DNA from: Ensifer oleiphilus
GTDB taxonomy: Bacteria > Pseudomonadota > Alphaproteobacteria > Rhizobiales > Rhizobiaceae
Reading direction: 5' to 3'
DNA: 64,000 bases
Assembly: GCF_013371465.1 (NCBI RefSeq)
Contig: NZ_JABWDU010000002.1
Coordinates: 599,666 to 663,665, forward strand
Part shown: piece by piece, positions 43,216-52,333 of the stretch
Numbering within the stretch: position 1 is the first letter of the stretch
Layout: every line of letters begins with the position of its first letter
Notes under the pieces: model-generated
Seen by the model: only the letters and a program-made list of their open reading frames with translations
Told to the model about the DNA's origin: nothing
The model's database searches: none
Position numbers and translations under genes: made by a program

Positions 43216-44127
43216 TCACGCCGCCTCGGAAGCACTCTCGATGCGCTGCCAGCTGTCGTCGAGCTGGTTGCGAAACCAGGTCATCTGCCGCTTGGCATAT
43301 TGCCGGGTTGCCGCCGAGCCGGTCTCGATCACCTCTGCCTCGTCGATCTCGCCGCGCAACAGCGCGGCAATCTGGCTGACGCCGATCGCCTTCATAACCG
43401 GCATGGCCTGGTCGAGATTGAGCGCCATGAGCGCACGCACCTCGTCGACCGCCCCACCTGCCAGCATCAAGCCGAAGCGGCGGTTGATACGATCGTGCAG
43501 CACCTGGCGATCCGGCAGCACCACCAGCTTGCGCGCCCGTTGCGGATCGATGATCTCAGGGCCTTTTTTCTGCTGGTAGACACGGATCGACTGGCCGGTC
43601 GCCTCCATCACTTCGAGCGCGCGCACGATGCGCTGGCCGTCACCGGGCTTCAGCGCGTCCGCCGTTCGCGGATCGCGCGCGGCAAGCTCGGCATGCAGCC
43701 CTTCCGGCCCCTCCTGCCTCAGCCGCTCACGCAACTGCTCGCGGATCGAGGCGGGAATTTCCGGCATATCGGCAAGCCCGCCGGTCAGCGCCTTGAAATA
43801 GAGCCCGGTGCCGCCGACGAAGACGGGCAACCGGCCGTCCTTGCGCAGTGCAGCGACGAGCGCCTCCGCCTCGCGCAACCAGGCGCCGCTCGAATAGGCT
43901 TCACCGGCCGGCACATGGCCGTAAAGACAGTGCTCGACGCCGCCCATGTCGGCTTCGTCGGGACGCGCGGTCAGCACCCGCAAGGTGTCGTAGACCTGCA
44001 TGCTGTCGGCGTTGATCACCACGCCGCCGTGGCGGCGCGCCAATTCGACCGCAAGCGCGGACTTGCCGCTGGCGGTCGGCCCGGTTATCAGGATCGCGTC
44101 CGTATCGGTTTCAAGGTTATTGTCCAT
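43216..44127 (-). CDS. miaA: tRNA dimethylallyltransferase
   Basis: A 303-residue MiaA that adds the dimethylallyl group to A37 of tRNAs reading UNN codons. P-loop GPTASGKS at residues 16-23, then GVVINADSMQVYDTLRVLTARPDEAD, GHVPAGEAYSSGAW and PVFVGGTGLYFKAL, and the C-terminal RQYAKRQMTWFRNQ. The ATG at 44127 overlaps the serB ATG in opposite orientation (shared CATG), so no intergenic space separates the two. The C-terminus is at normal length. Confidence 0.97.
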   Translation of the reverse strand: MDNNLETDTDAILITGPTASGKSALAVELARRHGGVVINADSMQVYDTLRVLTARPDEADMGGVEHCLYGHVPAGEAYSSGAWLREAEALVAALRKDGRLPVFVGGTGLYFKALTGGLADMPEIPASIREQLRERLRQEGPEGLHAELAARDPRTADALKPGDGQRIVRALEVMEATGQSIRVYQQKKGPEIIDPQRARKLVVLPDRQVLHDRINRRFGLMLAGGAVDEVRALMALNLDQAMPVMKAIGVSQIAALLRGEIDEAEVIETGSAATRQYAKRQMTWFRNQLDDSWQRIESASEAA

Positions 44128-45013
44128 GGCTCTCGTTGCCACGCTTATCGCCAATCCGTCAAATCCTGTTCTGACGCCAGCGCTCGCGGAAGCCGCCGCT
44201 GACGCCGTCAAGGCATCCGGTCTCTACTGGCTTGCCGACGGCATCGCCTGCGACCTCGCGCTTAGGGACGGCACAGACCCCTTCGCCGCCGAGGCGGCGC
44301 TGCGCGGCGTGCTCAACGGCGTGGCCATCGACGTCGCCGTCCAGGACGCCGACACAAGGCGCAAGAAGCTTTTGATCGCCGACATGGATTCGACCATGAT
44401 CGGCCAGGAATGCATCGACGAGCTTGCCGCCGAAGTGGGGCTCAAGGACAAGGTCGCCGCCATCACTGCCCGCGCCATGAACGGCGAGATCGCCTTCGAG
44501 CCGGCTTTGATCGAGCGCGTCGCGCTTTTGAAGGGCCTGCCGTCCAGCGTCGTCGGCGATGTCATCGCCAGGCGCATCACGTTGACGCCTGGAGGCCCCG
44601 AGCTGATCGCCACCATGAAGGCCAAAGGCTATTACACCGCGCTCGTTTCCGGCGGCTTCACCGTCTTTACCGGCCCGGTCGCCGACATGCTTGGCTTCCA
44701 GGAAAACCGTGCCAACACGCTGATCGAAAAGGACGGCACGCTGACCGGTGAGGTCGCCGAGCCGATCCTCGGCAAGCAGGCCAAGGTCGATGCGCTGCTC
44801 GACATATCAGGCCGCCTCGGCATTTCGACCGACGAGGCGCTTGCCGTCGGCGACGGCGCCAACGATCTCGGCATGCTGCAGCTTGCCGGCACCGGCGTTG
44901 CGCTGCATGCAAAGCCCGTGGTTGCCGAACAGGCGAAGGTGCGCATCGACCATGGTGACCTCACAGCCCTCCTCTATCTGCAGGGCTATCGCAAGACCGA
45001 TTTCGTCCAATGA
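44126..45013 (+). CDS. serB: Phosphoserine phosphatase
   Basis: A 295-residue HAD phosphatase that completes serine synthesis. The catalytic DxDxT motif is LLIADMDSTMIGQECIDELAA (~residues 86-90); GGFTVFTGPVADMLGF and VGDGANDLGML complete the HAD motifs. An N-terminal ACT-like part of about 80 residues precedes it, as in rhizobial SerB. The ATG overlaps that of miaA on the other strand; AAGG lies 9 bases upstream inside miaA. Its stop overlaps the next gene (ATGA). Confidence 0.97.
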   Translation: MALVATLIANPSNPVLTPALAEAAADAVKASGLYWLADGIACDLALRDGTDPFAAEAALRGVLNGVAIDVAVQDADTRRKKLLIADMDSTMIGQECIDELAAEVGLKDKVAAITARAMNGEIAFEPALIERVALLKGLPSSVVGDVIARRITLTPGGPELIATMKAKGYYTALVSGGFTVFTGPVADMLGFQENRANTLIEKDGTLTGEVAEPILGKQAKVDALLDISGRLGISTDEALAVGDGANDLGMLQLAGTGVALHAKPVVAEQAKVRIDHGDLTALLYLQGYRKTDFVQ

Positions 45014-45579
45014 TCGTTTCTGAGACCCAGCGGCTGCGAATCCGCGCCTGGAAGGAGACCGACCGCGATCTCTTTTTCGAGATCAACAACGATCCCAAGG
45101 TGATGGAATTCTTCCCCCATCGCCGCAGCCGCGAGGAGTCCGACGCACTGTTCGACCGCGTCGGTCGCGGCATCACAGAGACCGGCCTCGGCTTCTTCGC
45201 AGTGGCACTGAAAGACGACGATCGGCCGATCGGCTTCTGCGGTCTGGCTTACACCGACCTCGCCCCCTACCTGCCGAAAGGCACGGTCGAGATCGGCTGG
45301 CGGCTTGCCGTCCCCTTCTGGGGCAAGGGCTATATCACCGAGGCCGCGTTCGACCTTCTGCGCTTCGGCTTCGAGGAGAAGGGCCTGCGCGAGATCGTCT
45401 CGTTCGCCATTCCCGAAAACACCCGCTCGACGGCAGTGATGGTCCGCCTCGGCATGCACCGCGACCCCACCCGCGACTTCAACCACCCACGCATCCCCGC
45501 CGACAAACCACAACTCGTTCGTCACGTGCTCTATGCGATGACACGGGCGGACTGGCAGGCGCAGCGGGCAAGGACGTGA
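45010..45579 (+). CDS. GNAT acetyltransferase, RimJ/RimL type
   Basis: A 189-residue N-acetyltransferase coupled to serB by a 4-bp overlap. Sequence: TQRLRIRAWKETDRDLFFEINNDPKVMEFFPH, then VEIGWRLAVPFWGKGYITEAAFDLLRFGFEEKGLREIVSFAIPENTRSTAVMVRLGM, with the acetyl-CoA loop around GKGYITEA. RimJ/RimL enzymes acetylate ribosomal-protein N-termini, but many relatives act on small molecules; the target is unknown. Coupling to serB is notable but not explained. Confidence 0.9.
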   Translation: MIVSETQRLRIRAWKETDRDLFFEINNDPKVMEFFPHRRSREESDALFDRVGRGITETGLGFFAVALKDDDRPIGFCGLAYTDLAPYLPKGTVEIGWRLAVPFWGKGYITEAAFDLLRFGFEEKGLREIVSFAIPENTRSTAVMVRLGMHRDPTRDFNHPRIPADKPQLVRHVLYAMTRADWQAQRART

Positions 45580-45676
45580 TCGCGCCCGCCGCGCCCGTAG
45601 TGGCGGCTTGCGGCTGTTCGCGAGCCGGTCAGTCGCGCACGATATGGCCCCTCATCCGCCGCCCATGTTCGAAGCT

Positions 45677-46579
45677 TCAGTTCCCGCACCCTGCCCCGGG
45701 ATACGCCCGCTCGACCCAGGTCACAAACGACTGCGCCGCCTCCGACAGCGCATCGAACCGCCGCGCCACTAGAAAAAAGGCGCCATAGGGCACCGAGATA
45801 TCGAACGGTTGCAGCAGTCGTCCGGTCTTGAGTTCGTCACGCACATGATCGCGGTCGATCAGCCCGACGCCGTTGCCGCGCAGCGCCGCCTGCAGGACCA
45901 TGGCGCCATCGGCAAAGATCGCGCCGCGCTCGATGCCAACCGGCCCTGCCCCGGCAGCGGCGAACCATTGCTGCCATGCCTCACGGTTGTCCTCGTGCAG
46001 GAGCGCATGCTGGAGGAAATCGGCAGGCGTCGACAACAGCCGGCCCGACCGCGAAAGCTCCGGCGCAATCACCGGGATCATCTCCACCTGAGCAAGTCTT
46101 CGCGCCTCGACGCGCGGCCAGGACGAGAGGTTCAAGCTGTGGCGGATGGCGATATCGGCGTCGCCGCTGCGAAACCCCACCAGCCGGGGATCGGCGTCGA
46201 TCACCAGGTCGATCTCTGGATGCTCGCGCTGGAACTCTGCCAGATGCGGCACAAGCCAGCAGCCGGCAAAGGATGGCTCGGCGCTGACCTTCAATATCTG
46301 GCTTGCCTTGCGCCCCGAAAGCGCCTCCAGACTGTCTCCCACCATGTCGAAAGCCGCTGTCAGCACCGACAGCAGCGACCGCCCCTCCGCGGTCAGGCGG
46401 ACGCTGCGATGCCGCCGTTCGAACAGCGGCCGACCGACGAGGTCCTCCAGTTCACGGATCTGCCGGCTGATCGCCGCCTGCGAGACGAACAGCTCGCCCG
46501 CAGCCAGGGTGAAGCTTTCGAGCCGGCCCGCCGCCTCGAAACTCCGCAACGCTGTCAGGGGCAGCCGGCCGCGCTTCAT
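45677..46579 (-). CDS. LysR-family transcriptional regulator, GcvA-like
   Basis: A 300-residue LysR protein beginning MKRGRLPLTALRSFEAAGRLESFTLAAGELFVSQAAISRQIRELE, the GcvA-type start. The effector domain follows (LKVSAEPSFAGCWLVPHLAEFQREHPEIDLVIDADPRLVGFRSGDADIAIRH). GAGG lies before the 46579 ATG. A 42-codon ORF with a strong ribosome-binding site starts 95 bases away on the other strand (46674) and might be its target. Effector unknown. Confidence 0.93.
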   Translation of the reverse strand: MKRGRLPLTALRSFEAAGRLESFTLAAGELFVSQAAISRQIRELEDLVGRPLFERRHRSVRLTAEGRSLLSVLTAAFDMVGDSLEALSGRKASQILKVSAEPSFAGCWLVPHLAEFQREHPEIDLVIDADPRLVGFRSGDADIAIRHSLNLSSWPRVEARRLAQVEMIPVIAPELSRSGRLLSTPADFLQHALLHEDNREAWQQWFAAAGAGPVGIERGAIFADGAMVLQAALRGNGVGLIDRDHVRDELKTGRLLQPFDISVPYGAFFLVARRFDALSEAAQSFVTWVERAYPGAGCGN

Positions 46580-47132
46580 GCATAACCTCAAGTCATCTGA
46601 AGACGACTGTAAACTCGTTTGAGCCCTGGCGGCAAGTGCGTTGAAATGAGGAAACAGAAAGGAGGATCCGGCCATGTCTGCCATCCTCGAGACCCTGATC
46701 GACGCGCTGCGTCTGATGACCTTTCAACCGCCAAGGCGCCACATACACCACACCCGGACGGGAGAGATGGAGGATGCTGGCGTGCGCTGTTACGCAGAAT
46801 GATGGTCGCCACCGTCGGCGATCATTTCCGCCGAAAGCGGAGTAGCGGGTTTGGCTCATCACCACGGTTTTTGGCAGAATCGCTTCGCACCGTTCACGGA
46901 CACTCGCAAAAGCAATGGCGCACGCCGAGGCTACGCAGCGCCGTCGACACTCAAAAGGCGTCGAGGCGCGCTCCAATTCGTGTAGTGACCTGCCGTGCGA
47001 TCGCTCTCAATCGATGGCATTCGACGTCACCGGCCGCCTTGAATCAAAATTTCAGAAATCCGAATCGGACTATGAGGGAGCGGCGCGACAGACCTGAAAG
47101 GATTCAGGAAAATGCCATCGCGCCGCGCCGTG
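46580..47132. other. Gap holding one small ORF
   Basis: Stretch of 553 bases between the LysR start and the degP stop. Apart from the 42-codon ORF at 46674-46802 nothing is supported. Confidence 0.5.
46674..46802 (+). CDS. Candidate 42-residue protein divergent from the LysR regulator
   Basis: ORF with an excellent ribosome-binding site (AGGAGGATCCGGCC before ATG). N-terminus MSAILETLIDALRLMTFQPP is an amphipathic helix; the rest is polar (HIHHTRTG, EMEDAGVRCYAE). No family is recognised. Placement 95 bases from a divergent LysR start suggests it may be regulated by that protein. Short length keeps confidence moderate. Confidence 0.45.
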   Translation: MSAILETLIDALRLMTFQPPRRHIHHTRTGEMEDAGVRCYAE

Positions 47133-48641
47133 CTATTCCATGCGCACGGTAACGAAGCGCAGCTCGCCCGTTTTGTTGGCGAGCATCAGCAGCGCGTTGC
47201 GCCGACCGTCGGACTTCAGCTCCTCGACACGGTCGGAGACGTCATCCGGCGTATCCATCGCCTCCTGACCGACCTCGACGATCACGTCACCCGGCTCGAC
47301 CCGGCGCTCGGCTGCGGCCGACCCTGCCTGCACCTCGGCGATCACGACGCCTTCGACATCGTCGGCAATGCCGAACTTCTTGCGGCTTTCGGCATTGAGC
47401 GTGGTCAGCTTCATGCCAAGCACCGTGTCCGAGGCGGGCATCTCGGCGGCTGGCGGCTGGTCGGTCTTCTTTTCGTCAACGCCTTCGTCGCTTGTGGTTG
47501 CCGAGGCATTGGCGACGTCCTCGCCATCCTCCAGCCGGCCGAGCGTGACCTTGACGGTCTGTTCCTTGCCGTCGCGGATGATCGCGACGTCCACGGCCTT
47601 GCCGACGCCGCTCTCGGCGACTGCCCGCTGCAGGTCGCGCATCTCCGAGACATCCTTGCCGTCGAACTTGATGATGACGTCGCCGGCCTTGATCTCACCC
47701 TTGGTGATCGGCCCGCCCTCGATGATACCCGAGACCAGCGCGCCGCGCGGCGCGGCCAACTTCAGGCTTTCGGCGATATCGTCCGTCACCGGCTGGATGC
47801 GCACGCCAAGCCAGCCGCGCCGCGTCTCGCCGAAATCCTTCAGCTGCAGCACCACATTGGCGGCAAGCTCTGTCGGCACCGAGAAGCCGATGCCGATCGA
47901 GCCGCCCGTCGGCGAAATGATCGCGGTGTTGATGCCGATTACCTCGCCCTGCATGTTGAACAGCGGGCCGCCGGAATTGCCGCGGTTGATGGCGGCGTCC
48001 GTCTGGATGAAATTGTCGTAGGGGCCGGCATTGATGTTACGACCGCGTGCCGAGATGATGCCGACGGATACCGAGCCGCCGAAGCCGAACGGATTGCCGA
48101 TCGCCATGACCCAGTCGCCAATCCGCATCTTGCGGGAATCGCCGAAAGGTACCGCCTTCAGCGGCGCTTTCGGCTCGACCTTGAGCACCGCGAGATCCGT
48201 CTTGGTATCCTTGCCGACGAGTTTGGCCTTCAGCTTGCTGCCATTGGCGAAGATCACTTCGATATCGTCGGCACCCTCGATCACGTGATTGTTGGTGACG
48301 ATCACGCCGGCGGGATCGATGACGAAGCCGGAGCCGAGCGAATTGACGGTACGCTGGCGGTTGCCGCCCTTGTCTGCCTGCCCCTTGAAGAACTCGTCGA
48401 AGAAGTCCTGGTAGGGCGAGCCCTCCGGCACCTGCGGCGTCGGCGCATCGTCGTCATTCTTGACGCGCTGCGACGTCGAGATGTTCACGACCGCATCAAG
48501 CAGGCCGGCGGCAAGGTCGGCGACGGATGCGGGGCCATTGCTCGGCGGGCGAACGGCAGCCGTCTGCCCCATCGCCACGTTGGACAGAAGCAGCGAGGCG
48601 ACCAGCGCCAGGGCGCCGAAGGATTTCGATCGAGTGGACAA
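47133..48641 (-). CDS. degP: Periplasmic Do-family serine protease/chaperone (TTG start)
   Basis: A 502-residue HtrA/DegP. Signal peptide (ALALVASLLLSNVAMGQ), trypsin-like domain with catalytic His in VTNNHVIEGADD (~118), Asp in TKTDLAVLKV (~149) and Ser in NRGNSGGPLFN (~222), then PDZ1 (GWLGVRIQPVTDDIAESL) and a second, divergent PDZ (GVVIAEVQAGSAAAERRVEPGDVIVEV). The start seems to be TTG with GAGGAG ~10 bases upstream; no ATG or GTG is in frame there. It degrades or refolds envelope proteins. Near hflKC. Confidence 0.95.
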   Translation of the reverse strand: MSTRSKSFGALALVASLLLSNVAMGQTAAVRPPSNGPASVADLAAGLLDAVVNISTSQRVKNDDDAPTPQVPEGSPYQDFFDEFFKGQADKGGNRQRTVNSLGSGFVIDPAGVIVTNNHVIEGADDIEVIFANGSKLKAKLVGKDTKTDLAVLKVEPKAPLKAVPFGDSRKMRIGDWVMAIGNPFGFGGSVSVGIISARGRNINAGPYDNFIQTDAAINRGNSGGPLFNMQGEVIGINTAIISPTGGSIGIGFSVPTELAANVVLQLKDFGETRRGWLGVRIQPVTDDIAESLKLAAPRGALVSGIIEGGPITKGEIKAGDVIIKFDGKDVSEMRDLQRAVAESGVGKAVDVAIIRDGKEQTVKVTLGRLEDGEDVANASATTSDEGVDEKKTDQPPAAEMPASDTVLGMKLTTLNAESRKKFGIADDVEGVVIAEVQAGSAAAERRVEPGDVIVEVGQEAMDTPDDVSDRVEELKSDGRRNALLMLANKTGELRFVTVRME

Positions 48642-48934
48642 TTCGCGGAGCTCCTCACATTGTCTCGGCGGTGCGATACCTCAAAGGATAGCGCGTCATG
48701 CGATACTCTGCAGCCCCATGCGCCAAAAGAGGCGCAAGGAGCGCTGCAGCGACCTTGATTTCCAGCATACCCCAATCCTTCGACCGACCCGGTCGCAGGC
48801 GGTATGCAGATGGTGACAGCGACGCGATCCGGGGATCCCGTTCCGCCCGATCTTCCTGTGAAGATACGGCGGAATTCAGAAGCGTCCAGACACGATTTTC
48901 TGATCCGCCCGAAAGAGCGGATACGGACCGACGA

Positions 48935-49321
48935 TCAGATGGTGATCTCGTGCCCATGTTCTTTCAGCGCCTGCACCGCCTTGTCGAGATCGGAACCGGG
49001 CACGAAGATGTAGTCGGTGCTGAAGGTCGAATTGGCAAAGACGCCGATGCCTGCGGCCGAAAGCGGCCTGAGCACGGAAGAAAGCACGCCCGGCACGTCA
49101 ACGCTGAAATGCTGTTCGATGCGGAAGCAGCGCCAGCCGAGCGAACTCTGGGTGCTGGAAGGAACGCGCGCGGCGCGGCAGACGAGGGTCATTTCCTCTC
49201 GCGAGCTAGACACGGTCCAGAAACCCGGCCCCGGCAGCCATTCCGGCATCTGGGAACCGACATTGAGACGGGTGATCGCATATTCGGCGTCGACCAGCCG
49301 GATCAGCAGTTTATGTGGCAT
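48935..49321 (-). CDS. ACT-domain protein
   Basis: A 128-residue protein with an ACT-like C-terminal domain: CFRIEQHFSVDVPGVLSSVLRPLSAAGIGVFANSTFSTDYIFVPGSDLDKAVQALKEHGHEI. The first half (LIRLVDAEYAITRLNVGSQMPEWLPGPGFWTVSSSREEMTLVC) is a second ACT-type module of the ACT_7/DUF2241 kind. ACT domains bind amino acids; this family has no known function. It follows the DUF2065 gene by 6 bp and may be part of the hflK transcript. Confidence 0.85.
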   Translation of the reverse strand: MPHKLLIRLVDAEYAITRLNVGSQMPEWLPGPGFWTVSSSREEMTLVCRAARVPSSTQSSLGWRCFRIEQHFSVDVPGVLSSVLRPLSAAGIGVFANSTFSTDYIFVPGSDLDKAVQALKEHGHEITI

Positions 49322-49327
49322 TTCGCA

Positions 49328-49513
49328 TTATCCTCGAAGCAACCAGACAAGTCCGACACCGGCGGCAACGGAAAATACCCCGGCCAGTCGAAGCTGATGC
49401 TCCGGGACATACGGCAAACGCTTCGCCAATTCCACTAAAACCAAAGGGGCCAGTGCGTACACCAGCCCCTCGATGATCAGGAAGAAAGCGATCCCGGTCA
49501 GAAAGTCGGACAT
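49328..49513 (-). CDS. DUF2065 (YjeT-like) small membrane protein
   Basis: A 61-residue protein with two membrane helices (FLTGIAFFLIIEGLVYALAPLVLVEL and LAGVFSVAAGVGLVWLL) separated by a short basic loop. It directly follows hflC, as yjeT does in E. coli, so a link with the HflKC complex is plausible. The 49513 ATG begins 8 bases after the hflC stop. Confidence 0.9.
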   Translation of the reverse strand: MSDFLTGIAFFLIIEGLVYALAPLVLVELAKRLPYVPEHQLRLAGVFSVAAGVGLVWLLRG

Positions 49514-49520
49514 AGTCCGC

Positions 49521-50444
49521 TTAGTTCCCGGTCGCCGGTTGCGTCGTTGTCGCAGCCGGCGGGTTGCCTTCCGAGTCATTGAAATAACGGAAGAACTCCG
49601 AATGCGGCGACAGCACGAGCGTCGTGTCCGAGCTGCCGATCGACTCCGTATAGGCGGTCATCGAACGGTAGAATTCGAAGAACTTCGGATCGCGTGCAAA
49701 TGCGTCGGCAAAGGTCTTCGTCCGTGCGGCTTCGCCTTCACCGCGCAGGATTTCCGATTCGCGCTGGGCGTCGGCGACAATCTCGACGACCTGACGGTCG
49801 GCGATGGCGCGGCGACGCTGGCCGGCTTCGTTACCCCGGGCGCGGATCAGTTCGGCTTCCGCCAGACGCTCGGCCTTCATGCGGTCGAAGGTCTGCTGCG
49901 AGACTTCCTGCGTCAGGTCCGTGCGACGGATGCGAACGTCCTCGATCCTGAGGCCGAGCGTTTCGGCATCGGCCTGGAGGTCGGCACGAACTTCGCGCAT
50001 CATCGATGCACGCTCGTCGGACAGCGCGGCCTCGAAGCCGCGCAGACCGTAGACGCGACGCAGCGATGCGTCGAGACGGGTGCGCAGACGCGCCTCGGCC
50101 GAGTCACGGTCGCCCGAAACGGTTTCGCGGAAGCGGCGGGGGTCGGCGATCTTGTAGACGACGAAGGCGTCGACTTCATAGAACTTGCCGCCCGAGACCT
50201 GGACGCGGATGTTGTCGAGATCGAAGCGCAGGGCCTGGTCCTCGACATACTGGACGCGATCGGCATCCATGAAGGCGAACGGCAGCTTGAAGTAGAGGCC
50301 CGGCTCGGTCTTGACGTCCTGGATCTGACCGAAGCGGACGACGACCGCCTGCTGGCGCTCGTTGACCACGAAGACCGACGAGTAGAGACCGACGAAGACG
50401 ACCGCGAGCAGGATCAGGATGATTGAAGTACGATTGTTGATCAC
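49521..50444 (-). CDS. hflC: HflC, FtsH-protease modulator (GTG start)
   Basis: A 307-residue SPFH/prohibitin-family protein with one N-terminal membrane anchor (SIILILLAVVFVGLYSSVFVV). SPFH core: VVNERQQAVVVRFGQIQDVKTEPGLYFKLPF, followed by a long charged helix (FDRMKAERLAEAELIRARGNEAGQRRRAIADR) that assembles the HflKC cage in the periplasm around FtsH. The GTG start overlaps the hflK stop (GTGA). Confidence 0.96.
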   Translation of the reverse strand: MINNRTSIILILLAVVFVGLYSSVFVVNERQQAVVVRFGQIQDVKTEPGLYFKLPFAFMDADRVQYVEDQALRFDLDNIRVQVSGGKFYEVDAFVVYKIADPRRFRETVSGDRDSAEARLRTRLDASLRRVYGLRGFEAALSDERASMMREVRADLQADAETLGLRIEDVRIRRTDLTQEVSQQTFDRMKAERLAEAELIRARGNEAGQRRRAIADRQVVEIVADAQRESEILRGEGEAARTKTFADAFARDPKFFEFYRSMTAYTESIGSSDTTLVLSPHSEFFRYFNDSEGNPPAATTTQPATGN

Positions 50445-51541
50445 TGTGCGGCTCCCGTCTGTGCCGGCCGACCGATTTCATTCAGCGGCAGATAGGGCAC
50501 GACGCCCTGCCCGTTCTTCTCGTCGATGATGACCTTCTTCGACTTGCCGAGCACGCCCTGCATCGTTTCGAGATAGAGACGCTTGCGGGTCACGTCGGGC
50601 GCCTTGGAATATTCGTCATAGACCGAGATGAAGCGCTGGGCTTCACCGTCCGCTTCCTTGACGATGCGATCCTTGTAGGCGGCTGCCTCTTCGCGGATCT
50701 GCGCGCCCTGACCGCGGGCCTTGCCGAGGATCTGGTTGGCATACTGGTTGGCTTCTTCGACGAAGCGATCTTCGTCCTGCTCGGCGCGCTGCACTTCGTC
50801 GAACGCGTCGGCGACTTCGCGCGGCGGAGCCGCATCCTCGATCGCCACGGTATTGACCGAGATGCCGGCACCGTAGCTGTCCATCGTCGCCTGGATCGTG
50901 CTCTTCACGTCGGCGGCGATCGCCTGACGGTTATCGCGGAAAATGTCCTGGGCCGGACGACGGCCGACCACTTCGCGCATGGCGCTTTCGGCAACCTGCT
51001 GCAGCGTGTCGGAGGGATTTTCGACGTTGAAGAGATAGGCCTTCGGATCGGTGACGGAATACAGCACCGAGAACTGAACGTTGACGATGTTCTGGTCGCC
51101 GGTCAGCATCAGGCCGGCATTCGACTGACCGCTGTTGCGACCGCCGATGTTCTGCTGCTGCTCGGTAATCTTGACGAACTCGACGGTTTCGAGCGGCCAG
51201 AAATGATAGTGCAGGCCCGGCATCGAGATCTCGTCCTTCGGCTTGCCGAAGCGCATTTCGACGCCCCGTTCATCCGGCTGGACGGTGTAGATCGAGTTGA
51301 TCAGGATGAAGCCGACGATCAGCAGGCCGACGATGGCAAAGACGCCGCCGTTGAAACCACCGGGAACGACGTTCTTCAGCTGATCCTGGCCACGGCGAAT
51401 GATCTCTTCCAGATCCGGCGGGCCGCCTTTGCCGCCGCCGCCACGCGGGCGGTTCGGCCCCTGGCCCCATGGCCCCTGATTGCCTCCGCCGCCGCCGCCA
51501 CCCCAAGGGCCGCCGCCGCCATTCTGATTGCTCCAGGGCAT
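50441..51541 (-). CDS. hflK: HflK, FtsH-protease modulator
   Basis: A 366-residue HflK. The first ~45 residues are Gly/Pro/Trp/Asn-rich (MPWSNQNGGGGPWGGGGGGG), then one membrane segment (GGVFAIVGLLIVGFILINSIYTV), the SPFH domain (ERGVEMRFGKPKDEISMPGLHYHFWPLETVE) and the charged coiled coil. With HflC it forms a membrane cage that restrains FtsH. AGAGG precedes the 51541 ATG; a TTG directly upstream is less likely. Confidence 0.96.
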   Translation of the reverse strand: MPWSNQNGGGGPWGGGGGGGNQGPWGQGPNRPRGGGGKGGPPDLEEIIRRGQDQLKNVVPGGFNGGVFAIVGLLIVGFILINSIYTVQPDERGVEMRFGKPKDEISMPGLHYHFWPLETVEFVKITEQQQNIGGRNSGQSNAGLMLTGDQNIVNVQFSVLYSVTDPKAYLFNVENPSDTLQQVAESAMREVVGRRPAQDIFRDNRQAIAADVKSTIQATMDSYGAGISVNTVAIEDAAPPREVADAFDEVQRAEQDEDRFVEEANQYANQILGKARGQGAQIREEAAAYKDRIVKEADGEAQRFISVYDEYSKAPDVTRKRLYLETMQGVLGKSKKVIIDEKNGQGVVPYLPLNEIGRPAQTGAAQ

Positions 51542-51796
51542 CAAAACCTCTCTTTTGAATACTGCTCACGATGAACTGCCGCGCGAATGCACGGACGTCC
51601 ACGATGTGAACCCGTTATAGGTATGACATGCATCGCTTTCAACGCGATAGGCCAGAGTTCACCGTAAATGGTTCAAAATAGTTGACGAATAAACCATTCC
51701 AGCGTCGCGCGTCGCATCTGCCGCACCAAGCGCTGTGACACCTCGAACGTGCACCGGCACCTTCGCCGTCGGCCGGCGCCGATCAATGATCCCAGA

Positions 51797-52333
51797 TCAA
51801 CCTACGCTACGCCGGCGCCAGGTCACGAAATGCATGGCATGGCTGTCCTTCTCGCTCTGCGGCAGATCCTCTTCGAACACCTTGTCGAAGACGGCGGGAT
51901 CGATTTCGGGAAAGCGCGCATCGCCTTCGACTTCGGCCGGAACCTCGGTGATATGAAGGGTATCCGCCGCACCGATCGCCTGGCGATAGATCTCGCCGCC
52001 GCCGACGACGCAGACCTCGTCCGCACCGGTTGCCTCAGCTTCTCGCCGCGCCGCGGCGAGCGCTTCTTCCAGCGAATGCACGACGATCGCGCCCTCGGCG
52101 GAGTAATCAGCGCTGCGGCTGATGACGATGTTCGCCCGGCCCGGCAGCGGACGCCCGATCGAGGCCCAGGTCTTGCGCCCCATGATCACGGGCTTGCCGA
52201 TCGTCAGCGCCTTGAAGCGCTTGAGGTCGGTCGGAAGCCGCCAGGGCAGATCACCCTCGCGGCCGATCACGCCGTTGGCGGCAACCGCTGCAATGAGGGA
52301 GACTTTCGGTTCGTTGGTGCTGGAATCAGTCAT
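51797..52333 (-). CDS. folA: Dihydrofolate reductase
   Basis: A 178-residue DHFR: VSLIAAVAANGVIGREGDLPWRLPTDLKRFKALTIGKPVIMGRKTWASIGRPLPGRANIVISR, then the nucleotide-binding VCVVGGGEIYRQAI. The active-site acid is Asp in PTDLKRFK. It regenerates tetrahydrofolate for thymidylate synthase (thyA, two genes upstream on the same strand). The start overlaps the gst stop by 8 bases, so thyA-gst-folA may be one transcript. An upstream ATG at 52342 is possible. Confidence 0.96.
   Translation of the reverse strand: MTDSSTNEPKVSLIAAVAANGVIGREGDLPWRLPTDLKRFKALTIGKPVIMGRKTWASIGRPLPGRANIVISRSADYSAEGAIVVHSLEEALAAARREAEATGADEVCVVGGGEIYRQAIGAADTLHITEVPAEVEGDARFPEIDPAVFDKVFEEDLPQSEKDSHAMHFVTWRRRSVG

Noticed and set aside
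47112-48758. 548-codon + strand frame
   Set aside because: Antisense to degP; no recognisable domain.
48655-48768. 37-residue ORF (-) just upstream of degP with a signal-like helix
   Set aside because: A weak ribosome-binding site exists, but the sequence could equally be the degP untranslated leader; not enough support.
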